From: Anas platyrhynchos
Lineage: Eukaryota > Chordata > Aves > Anseriformes > Anatidae
Length of the DNA stretch: 64,000 nt
Assembly (NCBI RefSeq): GCF_047663525.1
Contig: NC_092593.1
Span: 28,794,501 to 28,858,500 of the forward strand
Direction of reading: 5' to 3'
Part shown: piece by piece, positions 26,401-35,462 of the stretch
How the letters are laid out: each line of letters opens with the position of its first letter
How positions within the stretch are numbered: the first letter of the stretch is position 1
Made by a program: the position numbers and the translations under genes
Notes under the pieces: model-generated
The model's input: only the letters and a program-made list of their open reading frames with translations
The model's database searches: none
Told to the model about the DNA's origin: nothing

Positions 26401-26805
26401 GTATCTGAGTTCTGAAGACTCATCGGTATTTAGCACTGCATCGGCTGGGAGCAGCCACCACTGGCAGGGCTCAGCTCTTCTACTTCTGAACTGCACTCAA
26501 GATCAGAAAAGGGAGTTTCAGTGCAGGACAGGGTTCCCTACAGAAAGACAGATGACTGTTCCAGGGTGCTGCCCAGGTGTGCAAAAGGGGCAGGAGAAGT
26601 ATAATGTGCCAATGTCAGTTCCTTGTGAGAAGGCTCTACAGCTGACCATGGCTGTTGCTTTAAGATTGCTGCCTACAAAGGAGATGGACACCCAAATTAT
26701 TCAGTTAATACCTGTACAGGAGGCAACAGGCTCCTCTTCCAACTGAGCATGGAGAGAAACTAGAGTCAAACAAAGAAGAGTGGAGAAAAAGGCTTGTCGG
26801 AACAT
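4854..26805 (-). CDS. COL6A2: Collagen type VI alpha 2 chain, complete
   Basis: This is a secreted extracellular-matrix chain that trimerises with alpha 1(VI) and an alpha 3-type chain, then forms dimers, tetramers and beaded microfilaments. Coding exons run 26805-26712, 25801-25203, 24625-24605, 19 collagenous exons from 23958 to 15722, then 15455-15410, 15051-14899, 14635-14183, 13905-13867 and 5461-4854. All splice sites are GT/AG and every junction keeps frame, giving 3048 nt, 1015 residues. Approximate layout: signal peptide 1-20, N1 VWA 35-231, linker 232-248, triple helix 249-583, C1 VWA 600-800, C2 VWA 814-1015. The human chain has 1019 residues. MIDAS motifs are DTSES in N1 and DSSES in C1; C2 has DGSER, a degenerate site. 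The cysteine in GPPGCKG of the helix, used for inter-chain disulphides in this family, is present. An alternative last exon (10381-10086) gives a 911-residue form. Confidence 0.97.
5462..10085 (-). other. COL6A2: Intron between alternative COL6A2 terminal exons, including C2a 3' UTR
   Basis: No conserved coding exon was found in these 4.6 kb. If C2a is used as a last exon, its 3' UTR starts at 10085. The first clear AATAAA on the minus strand is at 8821-8816, about 1.3 kb downstream. Several short open frames (for example 8271-8588 plus) resemble no known family and lack gene context. Confidence 0.45.
10086..10381 (-). CDS. COL6A2: COL6A2 alternative last exon, C2a variant C-terminus
   Basis: The acceptor is CTCACTTGCAG just before 10381. 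It is entered in the same phase 1 as the C2 exon, so exon 13905-13867 can splice to either. It encodes 97 residues beginning [10 protein letters not shown] and ending [13 protein letters not shown] (10088-10086). The stretch [20 protein letters not shown] closely matches the human 2C2a terminus as I remember it. This ending replaces the C2 VWA domain, shortening the chain to 911 residues. The segment has no VWA fold signature or MIDAS. Conservation over bird-mammal distance argues it is used, though tissue and abundance cannot be read from sequence. Confidence 0.93.
10382..13866 (-). other. COL6A2: COL6A2 intron before the alternative exon
   Basis: These 3.5 kb between exon 13905-13867 and the C2a exon hold no recognisable exon, RNA gene or repeat array. 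Open frames on either strand are short and without family resemblance. Confidence 0.6.
13867..13905 (-). CDS. COL6A2: COL6A2 39-nt linker exon between C1 and C2
   Basis: This exon encodes [13 protein letters not shown] across its two split codons, nearly identical to the human linker. It has an acceptor TTCCTTCCAG and donor GTAAAC and is phase 1 at both ends, so it joins equally well to C2 or C2a. The two cysteines are conserved. Confidence 0.95.
14183..15455 (-). CDS. COL6A2: COL6A2 C1 VWA domain, three exons
   Basis: Exons 15455-15410 (46 nt, cysteine-rich neck [15 protein letters not shown]), 15051-14899 (153 nt) and 14635-14183 (453 nt) encode residues 584-801. The domain starts after [11 protein letters not shown], and its first strand reads FVIDSSES, an intact DxSxS MIDAS. 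The last exon carries [17 protein letters not shown] and ends DMLCP. C1 mediates trimer registration and antiparallel dimer formation in collagen VI. Sequence and junctions follow the human chain throughout, including the ETG to [11 protein letters not shown] junction. Confidence 0.96.
15722..23958 (-). CDS. COL6A2: COL6A2 triple helix, 19 Gly-X-Y exons
   Basis: Exons: 23958-23893 (starts [10 protein letters not shown], then helix), 23493-23440, 23329-23285, 22798-22772, 22228-22202, 22103-22059, 21052-20999, 20635-20573, 20386-20324, 20004-19915, 19111-19049, 18625-18563, 18301-18239, 17845-17783, 17359-17309, 16852-16817, 16461-16399, 16084-16022, 15757-15722. Most are 27, 36, 45, 54, 63 or 90 nt; 66 and 51 nt mark the entry and the FSY interruption. 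Each later exon starts with a Gly codon in phase 0, so exon loss would keep frame. The helix is about 335 residues, as in human. Six RGD motifs are visible (exons starting 21052, 20635, 20004, 19111 and two in 17845). The inter-chain cysteine is in exon 21052-20999. Introns hold short A tracts, including 22 A at 17707-17728. Confidence 0.96.
20119..20164. repeat. Small nested repeat in a COL6A2 intron (spans 20164-20219)
   Basis: TGCACATT occurs three times at a 9-bp period (20179, 20188, 20197), flanked by two near-identical copies of GCAGAATCATYCGGG (20164-20178 and 20205-20219). It looks like a local replication-slippage product with no sign of function. The listed end is out of order: the true span is 20164 to 20219. 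Confidence 0.6.
24605..24625 (-). CDS. COL6A2: COL6A2 21-nt linker exon
   Basis: This encodes KHEAYAE between the N1 domain and the start of the helix. The acceptor is TTTCTGCAAAGG read on the minus strand (TTGCAG) and the donor GTGAGT-like. It is in phase 0 at both ends and matches human KHEAYGE. Confidence 0.92.
25203..25801 (-). CDS. COL6A2: COL6A2 N1 VWA domain exon
   Basis: This 599-nt exon covers residues 32-231. It begins [18 protein letters not shown], with an intact DxSxS MIDAS, and contains [17 protein letters not shown], the most conserved segment with human. It ends IIKAM at a GTGAGG donor. The acceptor is CCATGCAG just before 25801, joined in phase 1 to the signal-peptide exon. 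N1 is the single N-terminal VWA module typical of the alpha 1 and alpha 2 chains, unlike the many of alpha 3. Confidence 0.97.
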
Positions 26806-26834
26806 CTCAGCAGTTCCTCTGGGCGTTTAGGTGC
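26712..26834 (-). CDS. COL6A2: COL6A2 start-codon exon, signal peptide
   Basis: The exon begins after TTTTCCTGCAG (acceptor at 26834), has 29 nt of 5' UTR, and starts translation at ATG 26805-26803. It encodes 31 residues beginning [17 protein letters not shown], a classic secretory signal peptide, with likely cleavage near LHAQ-LEE. It ends in phase 1 at GTATTA. An acceptor before the start codon means at least one upstream non-coding exon exists. Confidence 0.93.
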
Positions 26835-29800
26835 CTGCAGGAAAACACAAGTTACATGTTAAAGACAACACACCAACTCCTAGCTCTGACAGGAAGACAT
26901 AAAGCCAGACAATGCTTATTGTTAAATCTGTGTGAAAAATATGACCTCTTCATCACCGTAATGCATCACTGGGCCCCTTACTATAGATTTTTATATGGAC
27001 TTGAAAGCTAAGCAATTCAAATATTTGCTGGTGCAGACAGTGCAAATGATTTAGAAATGCTTGGCCTTCTCTGTCTAAGGGAAAAGATCAGGTGGTGGAA
27101 CTGCTGACAGTGTGTTGGGATCTTCTGATTTCATAGCTCCTATCCTGTCACCCTGCGGGTGTAACCATCCACACTTTCTTCATCTATTCAGCCAGACCAC
27201 AACTGAAGGTACACAGCAGGTCCTTTCCATTTCCAGCTTGTCATGCGAGTGTGGTGATGCCTGAGTATACCAAAAGGGTACAAAATCCCTCTCTTTGAAC
27301 CCATGGTCAAAGGAGTGAATAAACAAGCATTAGCAGGAAAACACAGCTTCAGCATTCAACACATCGCTGGGCCTCTGAAGTCCAACTGCACATGGGAATA
27401 TGTTTTTTGTAGGGTTACAATAACCTAAGCAGCAGCAAAGTTGGAGATCTAGTCTGAAGAGTTCTTGAGAATGTATATAGGTGTTCAGAGGAGCCAAGGG
27501 TTTGAAACGACATTCACAGAGAAAATACAAGTGACAGTAATCGACAGTAAGGAACACAGCAGAACAGTCAATGCTCAGTTCTATGTCTAGAGGACAACTG
27601 TACTGATTAGCATGTCAGCTTCACAGTACACAGACCAGACACCTACTTTTCTGCTTGGTGGTCAAAACCAGACAAAAAGGTCTATGTGTGACCTCTGTTA
27701 TGAAAAGAAGGCCTCAGTCCAGTCCAGAAAGAAAGCTTCTTCCTTAAAAGGTTTTTTTTTCTTTTTTTTTTCTTTTTTTTTCTGGGTGTAGCTCTTTGGA
27801 AAAATCCAAGGCTTGAATAGCCCCCCAGTGCATTCATCCTCCCTGAGTGGAGCTGTGCTGACAGTTCAGGCAAGGTTAAGGAGGGCAGGTTAGCACTGCA
27901 GCTTCGCTGCTGACTTAGTTGCACGGAAAACAGCATTACCTGATGGCTACAGTTAGCTCAGCATCCCTGGCAGTTCCTTAGCTCTCTCCATGTGGCTAGT
28001 CAGCAGTTATTCTCTGGTTGGACACACTCCATCCTAGTTTACAGAATCATAGGATTCTGCAATCTTGTTTATACTGGAAAGACTAGTTACTATCAGTGCC
28101 ACCAGTATCCTTACAACACAGACAGCCTTCCTCCTTGCTAACGCTCGTGCTAAGGCTTATGCTAACAAGCCTGCAAGAGCCATTGCTGAGGCTGGATTTT
28201 AGACTGGGGAAGAAGACACTTGCATGCTCTTTGGAGAGCTCCTGGAGAGGGGACAAGAAGCACAGATATAAAAGCTTCAAGGAGTACCAACTTGAGGTGC
28301 TTCACAGACATTGATAAGAAAAACCCTCTGATGGTAAGGGACCTCATGTGCCTCCAGCTTAGCACCTAAATATCTCTGTCAATAATTTTGGCCATGTGTC
28401 CTTCTCCTTTCGCTCAAGAGAGGTTACAAAGCTGTTTCCAAAGAGACCCAGCTGTGGCCTCATAAAGTCCATGTTTAGGTCAGCGTAGCTTGGTTTTCAT
28501 TGTGCTGCATGGAACAGAATAGGTATTGTAAGGATAAAATACTTTAATGCTAAGGGGGTATTTTAATAAGATCAAGCTTTCTCTCTCTAAGTTTACTACA
28601 GGCCTTCCGCATCCTGTTTGTTCCCCACAAAGCAGAGCTTCAGGAGGTCCTGATCCCTTGGAAGACATGACATGGCTTCAGACTGCACCATTTTAGAGCC
28701 AGTCTTCAGTGACTGCTCAGGAAGCTGGAGATGACAGCTTTTGGAGAGGCTGGGAGTACTGGAGGCTTTGGCCAAGTGTCTGACTCACGGATCACAGCAT
28801 CTCGGGTTTAACCACCTCCCTTCCTCCTGCCATGTGTGGGTGAGAAAGGCTTTGTGCAGAAGAGCTGCTCTGCAGGCAGGACCACGTAGCTGGAGGGTGC
28901 AGCTAAATTGCATGGACAACCAGGCCTAGCCCTGTGCCCACAGCCCTTGGGACTTTGGACTGCATCCATGAAGCACTGTAGCCTTTGCCTCTACACAGAG
29001 ATGCGAGGCAGAAAAACTGTAGCTCACAGCACCAGGCACACTTCACTCCTTTGTCATCCTGTAGCACACAGTCTCCTTTATTCTGCTCCATCGCGTGCAG
29101 GCTCCTTCTCAGGGATCACAGCCCTTCACCCGTGGCACGTGCTGCCCTGCCCAACATCCCAGTGCCTCCAGCTACCCCTGTGGCTCTCCTTCTTGCCTTG
29201 CCCTTACGAGGGCCAGGCACAGCTCAGCAGTGCCAGCTGCTGTGTGTGAGCAGGGGACAGGGGCTGTGGCATGCTCTGTCCTTCCCCACCCGCTGATCCC
29301 ATTAACAGTGACTGGGAGCATGGGGGCAAGGCTGCTACAGCCTATCTCCCCATCTGAAGGGTCTCCAAAACTGGGGTAGGGAATGCTGCTTATTCTGTCC
29401 TCCTGCGTGCTATCAGGGTGGTTCTGCTGCAAATCCCGTAATATTTGATATTTTCCTCGAAGCCCCACCTCCTGTTGTGAAATGCTTGGACGGGAATCTC
29501 AGATTTCACATTTTCTGGACGTTGAAGAAAAATTTTGAACATTGAAAAAAAAAAAGATCATGCAAATTGGGAGCTCCTTATGCCTGAATACTTGGTTCTG
29601 GCCATGCTCTTCCTCCTTGACTTCCTTTCTCTCTCTGCCAGAGTAGGACCATGACATTGTAGGAGCACGTCCTTACAAGGATTTCTCTTGAAATCTTCTT
29701 CTGACAGTATTTGTATTGTTAAGTGATGCATCACTTTCCCCAGGAGAAAGAATATCACAGGGAATCTTAAGCAATAGTTTGGGGTCATCTGAACAGATTT

Positions 29801-31597
29801 TGAGGGCATTATGCTGTGCTGCACCATCCTCCCTGCATTAGGGGCTGTGCTCCTACCTGTTACCTCCGGTGCTCAGCAGAAACAAACAAGGCCTGTGCTG
29901 CTCCCACATTCACACTCCGGGAGACATGGCTGTTACCAAGATCATATATGGAGTTATTTAGATAAAGCCCTGCAAGAATTGTGGTCTTGCATGAGGTCCC
30001 GAGTTCTCTACTCGTGGGTTCCTCTTCTGACCCTGAATAACTGAATCAAATGCAGCATTACGGCAAACAAATGACTTGCAATGACTTTTGAGTGTGCAAA
30101 TTACTTTTCGCTTAGTTGCGTGCCCACAGCAGATTATCAAACTGATCAGACATTAATGCTCTATAAAGGCCATCTCATGTGTCTGGCAGATCCATGGCCT
30201 ATCTTCTACACATTAAAATTTCTGAAGTTCCTCTTGGTACATGGTGTACTTCTCCTTCAAAACCACAACACCTATTATAGCTGAGCAAATTTTCCCCATA
30301 TTTACATGAATTTTGTTGCTCCACTTTCTAAGCTAACTCTGTCTGTCCGCAATGAGCTGGTTTATGGACACACAAAGTGTTTTTCTCTCAAGGAAGGAAG
30401 AATTGTCTTAATTATGTCATATGCAGAATTTAGTCCCAATTTCTTTCACGGCCATGATCAATGGGCAGTGCCCGTGGTGAGCCATACGTGCAATGTGCAG
30501 GCAGCATTTTGCTCCTCTCGGATGTTCGCTAAGTAAAATAAAACCAAAAGAAATACGTCTCATTTGGAATAAACGCATTTGTCACAGTGTCCACTCAAAT
30601 GAGTCCCACAGTTTTAGTGTCTCCTCTGCCATCCATTAGGAAGCTTTCCCTATAGCGGAAGATAGTCTAAGCTCTTTTACAGCTCTCCTACTGCAATTAC
30701 AGTGGGACATATACAAGGGAAAGCACACAGAGAGGAGGCCAGCACCATAGGAAGGCTGGGAGGAGCCAGCCTCCACCCGGGTGTAAGAGCAGGCTCCTCT
30801 GCAGGACCGTCTTGGTGATTGCAGCCGCACCCGCAGCCACGACTGAACCGCTGGAGCTCCAGCTATTGCGACCAGAACTGAGCACACTGCTCAATTTACA
30901 GTCCTTGTGCAGACCCCGGAACCACCAACAGCCCCTTAGGTAGCAGACCAACGAAGCAAGCACAACACATGCACGCTCCAACTAGCTTGGGAGTAACTAA
31001 TGTTCTCCTTCGGAACAGAGAGGAGCCTGTGCTGATGAAAACCACCATAACCGGGGGACACAGATCACAGGCTAGTCTAATCTGGAATCTGTATCTTTGT
31101 TTCCAAATACCCAAAAATCAAGGAGGAGTTGTATTGCAGATCAGTTGCTCTGCTTCACAGCTGCTGAAAAATACCAAGCCGCTACCACTGCAGTCACTTC
31201 ACTCAGCTGTAGTTGGTGATTTCAACTAAATTGTCCCAGGGAAAAAAAAAATCAGTTCTACAGGTCCCCATAGAGGGATTTTCTAGACCTCTGGCCCTGG
31301 CTGCTGAGAGTATATGGCTCACAAGACCTGTACCTCGAATAAACTCCTGAACTTGGAAAAGTGCCCGAGATATCCCAAAGTTGAAAGCCGCATGGAAATA
31401 AGTATTGTTTTACAGCAGGTACTGTCTAAACACAATGTGCCTGAAAAATTAGTAGCTTGTTGGAGAGTCCCTGGGCAGCAGCAATTGCAGTGCAACCCGT
31501 AAGGGCATGGGCTGGGATTTCAGAAGCTCCAGTTTGCAGCTGGAAAACCGTCAGTAGCCATGCAAACGCTATAAAAGGAGAGGAAAATCCTGCCTAC
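26835..31597 (-). other. COL6A2: Probable COL6A2 intron 1
   Basis: These 4.8 kb hold no supported gene. A T-rich tract lies at 27750-27781. A segment at 28041-28085 faintly recalls the CR1 LINE 3' end but is too short to call. Collagen first introns often carry enhancers, but nothing here can be assigned by eye. Confidence 0.35.
31570..31578 (+). promoter_or_regulatory. Isolated TATA-box-like TATAAAAGG on the plus strand
   Basis: A perfect TATAAAAGG lies 20 bases beyond the donor of the candidate COL6A2 exon 1, on the opposite strand, with ATGCAAA just upstream (31559-31565). No plus-strand gene follows that I can support, so this may be chance. Confidence 0.2.
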
Positions 31598-31800
31598 CTG
31601 GAAAACGGGTTCATCAAAATTTCTCCAAAAAGCCTCAGAAGTGTCAGCAAAAAGTCTCCGCGGAACTGCTTGTATCAAGAAGGCTTCTGCATCCCTGGAG
31701 GGGAGGGGTTGCTCCCTGCTTTTGGGTGCCCGGGGTGTGTGTGGTGAGGGGAGCTGAGAGGAGCAGCTGGGAGCAGCTGAGCCTCCTCCAGCCGAGTTCC
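31598..31800 (-). promoter_or_regulatory. COL6A2: Candidate COL6A2 non-coding exon 1 and promoter
   Basis: On the minus strand a purine/pyrimidine-biased, CCTCCCC-rich stretch (about 31680-31800) leads into a possible exon ending TTTTCCAG before a strong GTAGGC donor (31597-31596). This would supply the non-coding exon demanded by the acceptor at 26834. No TATA box on this strand is evident. The 5' limit is a guess, and a more distal first exon is equally possible. Confidence 0.35.
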
Positions 31801-34800
31801 TCTATTCCCTCTCAGGGAGGAAACTACCCTCTATATTCCTCCGCCTTCTAAACCGTGTCAGGCAGCCCCTCGTTTGCAGTAGCTTCAGATATCCACGGAG
31901 AGTCACTGTGGGTCTACCAAGACCCCAGGACGGTCTCCTCCACCAATCTGCTGCTGGGGTGGGGTGAGGCCGCTTGTGTTTGGAGCTGAAGGAATTTTTT
32001 AAAACAAGCTGGAAGAGTCTCATTTTTCCATGATGAGAGTCCCCTTTTCGTGGCTGGCATTGCTGCCCCACATACTTATACCATCAAATAGTGTTCCTCT
32101 TTTTTTCCCCTTCCTCCTCCTCTTCCCATCCTAGTAACGTGTCCTGAGTGGAACAAATAAGTCAAGAACATTTCAAAAAAGAGTAACTTGCATCTTACCC
32201 TTCGCAAATAGCCAAGACGTACTTAGAGACATCCAAGTCTCCATGTCTGCGTATTGCTTCTTTCTATTCATTCTTTTTTTTTTTTTTTTTTTTTTTTTTA
32301 ATAATTTCACAAGTAATTTTTTAGCTCTACTAAATGAAAGATGGGGGAAATATCCAACGAAAACAGGGAGAACAGTAAGGACTTCAAGGAACGTGGCCCT
32401 TATCCTCTGAACCATGACTTCAAACTTTGAGCAACGTGAACCCACAATGGGGAAACCAAAGCTAACTCTCATTTAACTCTACTCCCATGTAGTGACAGAA
32501 GCGAAAGACTTGTCTCAGGAGGTCTCAGAGTAAGCTGCTAACCCACTAGTCCTCATCCACAGGAACAAGTTGTTCAGGAAACTCGATTGTGTTTGTGAAA
32601 AATATCTGAACAGTCAATTGAAAATAATAAACCTGATTCTGTGTAGCTGCTTGTGCTTAAAAAGGTATATTTCTGGAGTATCTTCTGTGTCAGCAGCATC
32701 ATCAGGAAGAATCAAGCAATGCCTCTAGGAACCACAGCCATAAGTGAGAATTGTGCATGCCACTTTCCCTGTTTGTCTCAAAGCACCTTGACACAATCAT
32801 TGGATTCATTCTGGAATCATTCTGGAACAAAGGGACACTGAAGAATAAACTTACCTGAGAAAAAAAGACATTTCTTACAGATTCCTTGGAACACCAAAGA
32901 AGGATTTTGTTGGGCCATCCCATTCCAGGGAGCCTGCTGCAGCTCCAGATTGGAGGGCCAATTTCCTCTTTGAACATCTTTAGTGAAGAGCAGGGTTCCA
33001 GCTGCTGTTAACAGTGGTTAACTGAGTAGCACAGGAGGTGTCCAAGCAATGCATTCACCTTGCAGTAATCCAGCACACACTGTGTATCATGCCATTTCTT
33101 TTCCTCATTTTGCTGCTGTGTCCAAGCTCTGTTGTGTCTGCAAGTACCAATCAGTGTTGCTTCTTATCCATGAAGTAATCCTAAGACTTAGAGTTAATCC
33201 TTCAAATCCTAGAAATATGTCTATTTCTAGGTGTATCTGTCCCTGCAGAAGCTTTCTTCAGCAAGAATGTCAAAAATGTAAAAAGGAGAGCACAGGCACA
33301 GACCTCTGTACCTCCCTCTTCTTCCTCACTGACTTGTGGACATTGACTTTTGTGTGTAGTTCCTTGACCAAAGGACCTATTGATTTTTGACTTTCTTTGT
33401 ACACTTCTTGAACTCATTAATGTCAAGCCAAAACCTTTTTCTGCAGCTTGACATGATATACTACCTTGTTCCCATGAGTATTCTTGTATATCTTACAAAA
33501 CCGCCTCGTATCACATCCTTTTCAACAAAAAGGCTAATTTGTGTCTTTCTCACCTACCTACGTGTCCATTTTGATTTATTTTTTATTTTTAGGAATATTA
33601 TCTTCACACCTATGGCATGGCTGGCCATATCTGGTCAGTACATGTATTAAGATATGGTATTCTAACATACAAGAACAATGAAGGTTTAGTATGTCTTGTT
33701 TACACAGAAACTCAGAAAAAGTAACCTCAAAATGGAACACTTTTTTTCTTTCTTTCTTTTTTTTCCTTTTTTTTTTTTTTTTTTTTTCCTGTATTTGTTG
33801 GGCTTTTTATAATCTTCTTTTACAACTAGCTGAATTAAATGCCCAAGCTAGTTCTCTGTCATTGAGTTTTTGTTCTTCTGATTGGCATTAGAATGTAGGA
33901 AGCACTAGATGAAAAAGGACATGGAGCATTAACTTTTTGAGACAATATCAACATTGTTTTTCTTTAATCTTCCTTTTTTGAAAGGGAAATCAAGAAGGGC
34001 AAAGACTTTTCTTTCTATGCTCAGTGATCCCTTTTTGTACATAGTGCTTGCTTCTGTACGGAGGGCTGTCCAGGTGAAGAATCACTCCCCTTCACTCAGG
34101 AGAACCTCATTCACTATCTCTAACTTTTCTGTGGCTTCTAATCCAAGATAGTGTCTCAGTATTTATTATTTTTTTCTCCTTACAGTGGAATTGCAAATCT
34201 CATGGAAACATATATATACACATATATATATATATATATTTTTTTTTTCCACAGAATATGCATTGATGTGGATTAGTTGCTTGTCCCCTATATATCTGAC
34301 ATAGATACTATTATTGTTGCTCACAGCGAATGCTGCATACTGAACAGACATTTAGTATTCAAACATATTTAAAATGGAGGGACAGGAAATGTGAGAAGAT
34401 GAAGACCAGAAAGAGAAGAAAAAACCTGATCGATTTTCTGCTCTCCTCTGTGACTGCATAGAGTTTGAAGCAAGGGAGTCAGTCAGACACAGATGGCTAT
34501 TTTTTCATTTACATCCCCTTGTATCACCAACCACAGGGCTTGTCGACCCCCATGGCCACACTCCCACACTTGTAGGCTTAAATGTGATACATATGTATAG
34601 TTGTTATTTTCTAAACTGCGTAGCTGCTATTTTTTTTTTTTTTACATCTGAGTTGTAGCCCCCAGTAAAATGCAGACTTTTGGTTTTAAACCACATAAAT
34701 CTGAAACAAGTTCATGTGACTGGTGTGGCTCTCTGGAAAAATAGCTACTGTAGTTCCTTCGTGCCCCGACTGTCTGCAACTCCATCTACCCTTCATGTGT

Positions 34801-35060
34801 TTCTGAGGTTATATATTGGTCTCCAAGAGTCTTGTTTTCTAAATACGTTAAGAAGACCAAAGATGAGTCCAAGATTTTTAAGTTCTTAGTCAAAAAATGA
34901 ACACTGGTTTTCAAATATTTTTAATTATGCTGTTGATAATCTCAGCATTTTCACTGACTAAAAACCAGACAGTGGAATTTACGCCCTTTTATAGCTTCCA
35001 TTCTCTGAAAATTCTTGTTTCGTAAATCAATTTGTACATGTACAGGTAATGTGTTTGTAT
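31801..35060. other. Intergenic DNA, T-rich tracts and a TA microsatellite
   Basis: No gene is supported. Simple-sequence features are a 26-T run at 32274-32299, a T/C-rich tract at about 33741-33788 and an AT dinucleotide tract at about 34207-34241. Open frames in this stretch are short and of low complexity. Confidence 0.6.
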
Positions 35061-35462
35061 GCCTTGCCCAAACAGGTAAAACCTTGCTCTTCTGAGGCTT
35101 GGGGTTATAATTCTGATGTTTACCTTGCTCTCTTCCTTCACGATCTTAAGTTCTACAGTCTCGTAGACCCTGCAGACAAGGCTGCCTCCAGCCTTCACAT
35201 CCTCATCCAGTTCTTACGTGTGTTCGAGTAGCAGGTCCAAAAGAGCATCTCCCCTAGTCAGTTCATTGACAACCTCCAACCCCAAATTGTCTTTGAACAA
35301 TTGAAGAAACCTCTTGTAAGAGTTATGCCCAGCCACATTGCCCTCCCAGCAGATAATGAGGTGGTTAAATTCAGTGTTGAGTACCTGGGCCTGTGTCTGT
35401 AAGGATTCCTCCAGCTTCCTAAGGAAAGCTTCATCCTCCTCTTCTTCTTCTGCAGCAGACAC
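35060..35462 (-). mobile_element. Decayed CR1-type LINE fragment (endonuclease region)
   Basis: The minus strand translates in two frames to pieces of the LINE apurinic endonuclease C-terminal region. The first, from 35462 downwards, has the order LRKLEES, then NTEFNHLIICW, then GNVAGH, FLQLFKDN, and RGDALLDLLLE. After an in-frame stop at 35214 it continues as DEDVKAGGSL, VELKIVKEES and LRRARFYLF. This order (GDFNHPDICW, AGH, FL, LLDL, EDVK, VE-KI, RRA-F-LF) is that of avian CR1-like elements as I know them. It lacks reverse transcriptase and a 3' end, so it is an old truncated relic. Confidence 0.72.

Noticed and set aside
28041-28085. Possible CR1 3' end (AATCATAGGATTCT)
   Set aside because: Only a short match to the terminal repeat; the following bases do not continue as CR1, so it stays below the level for a call.
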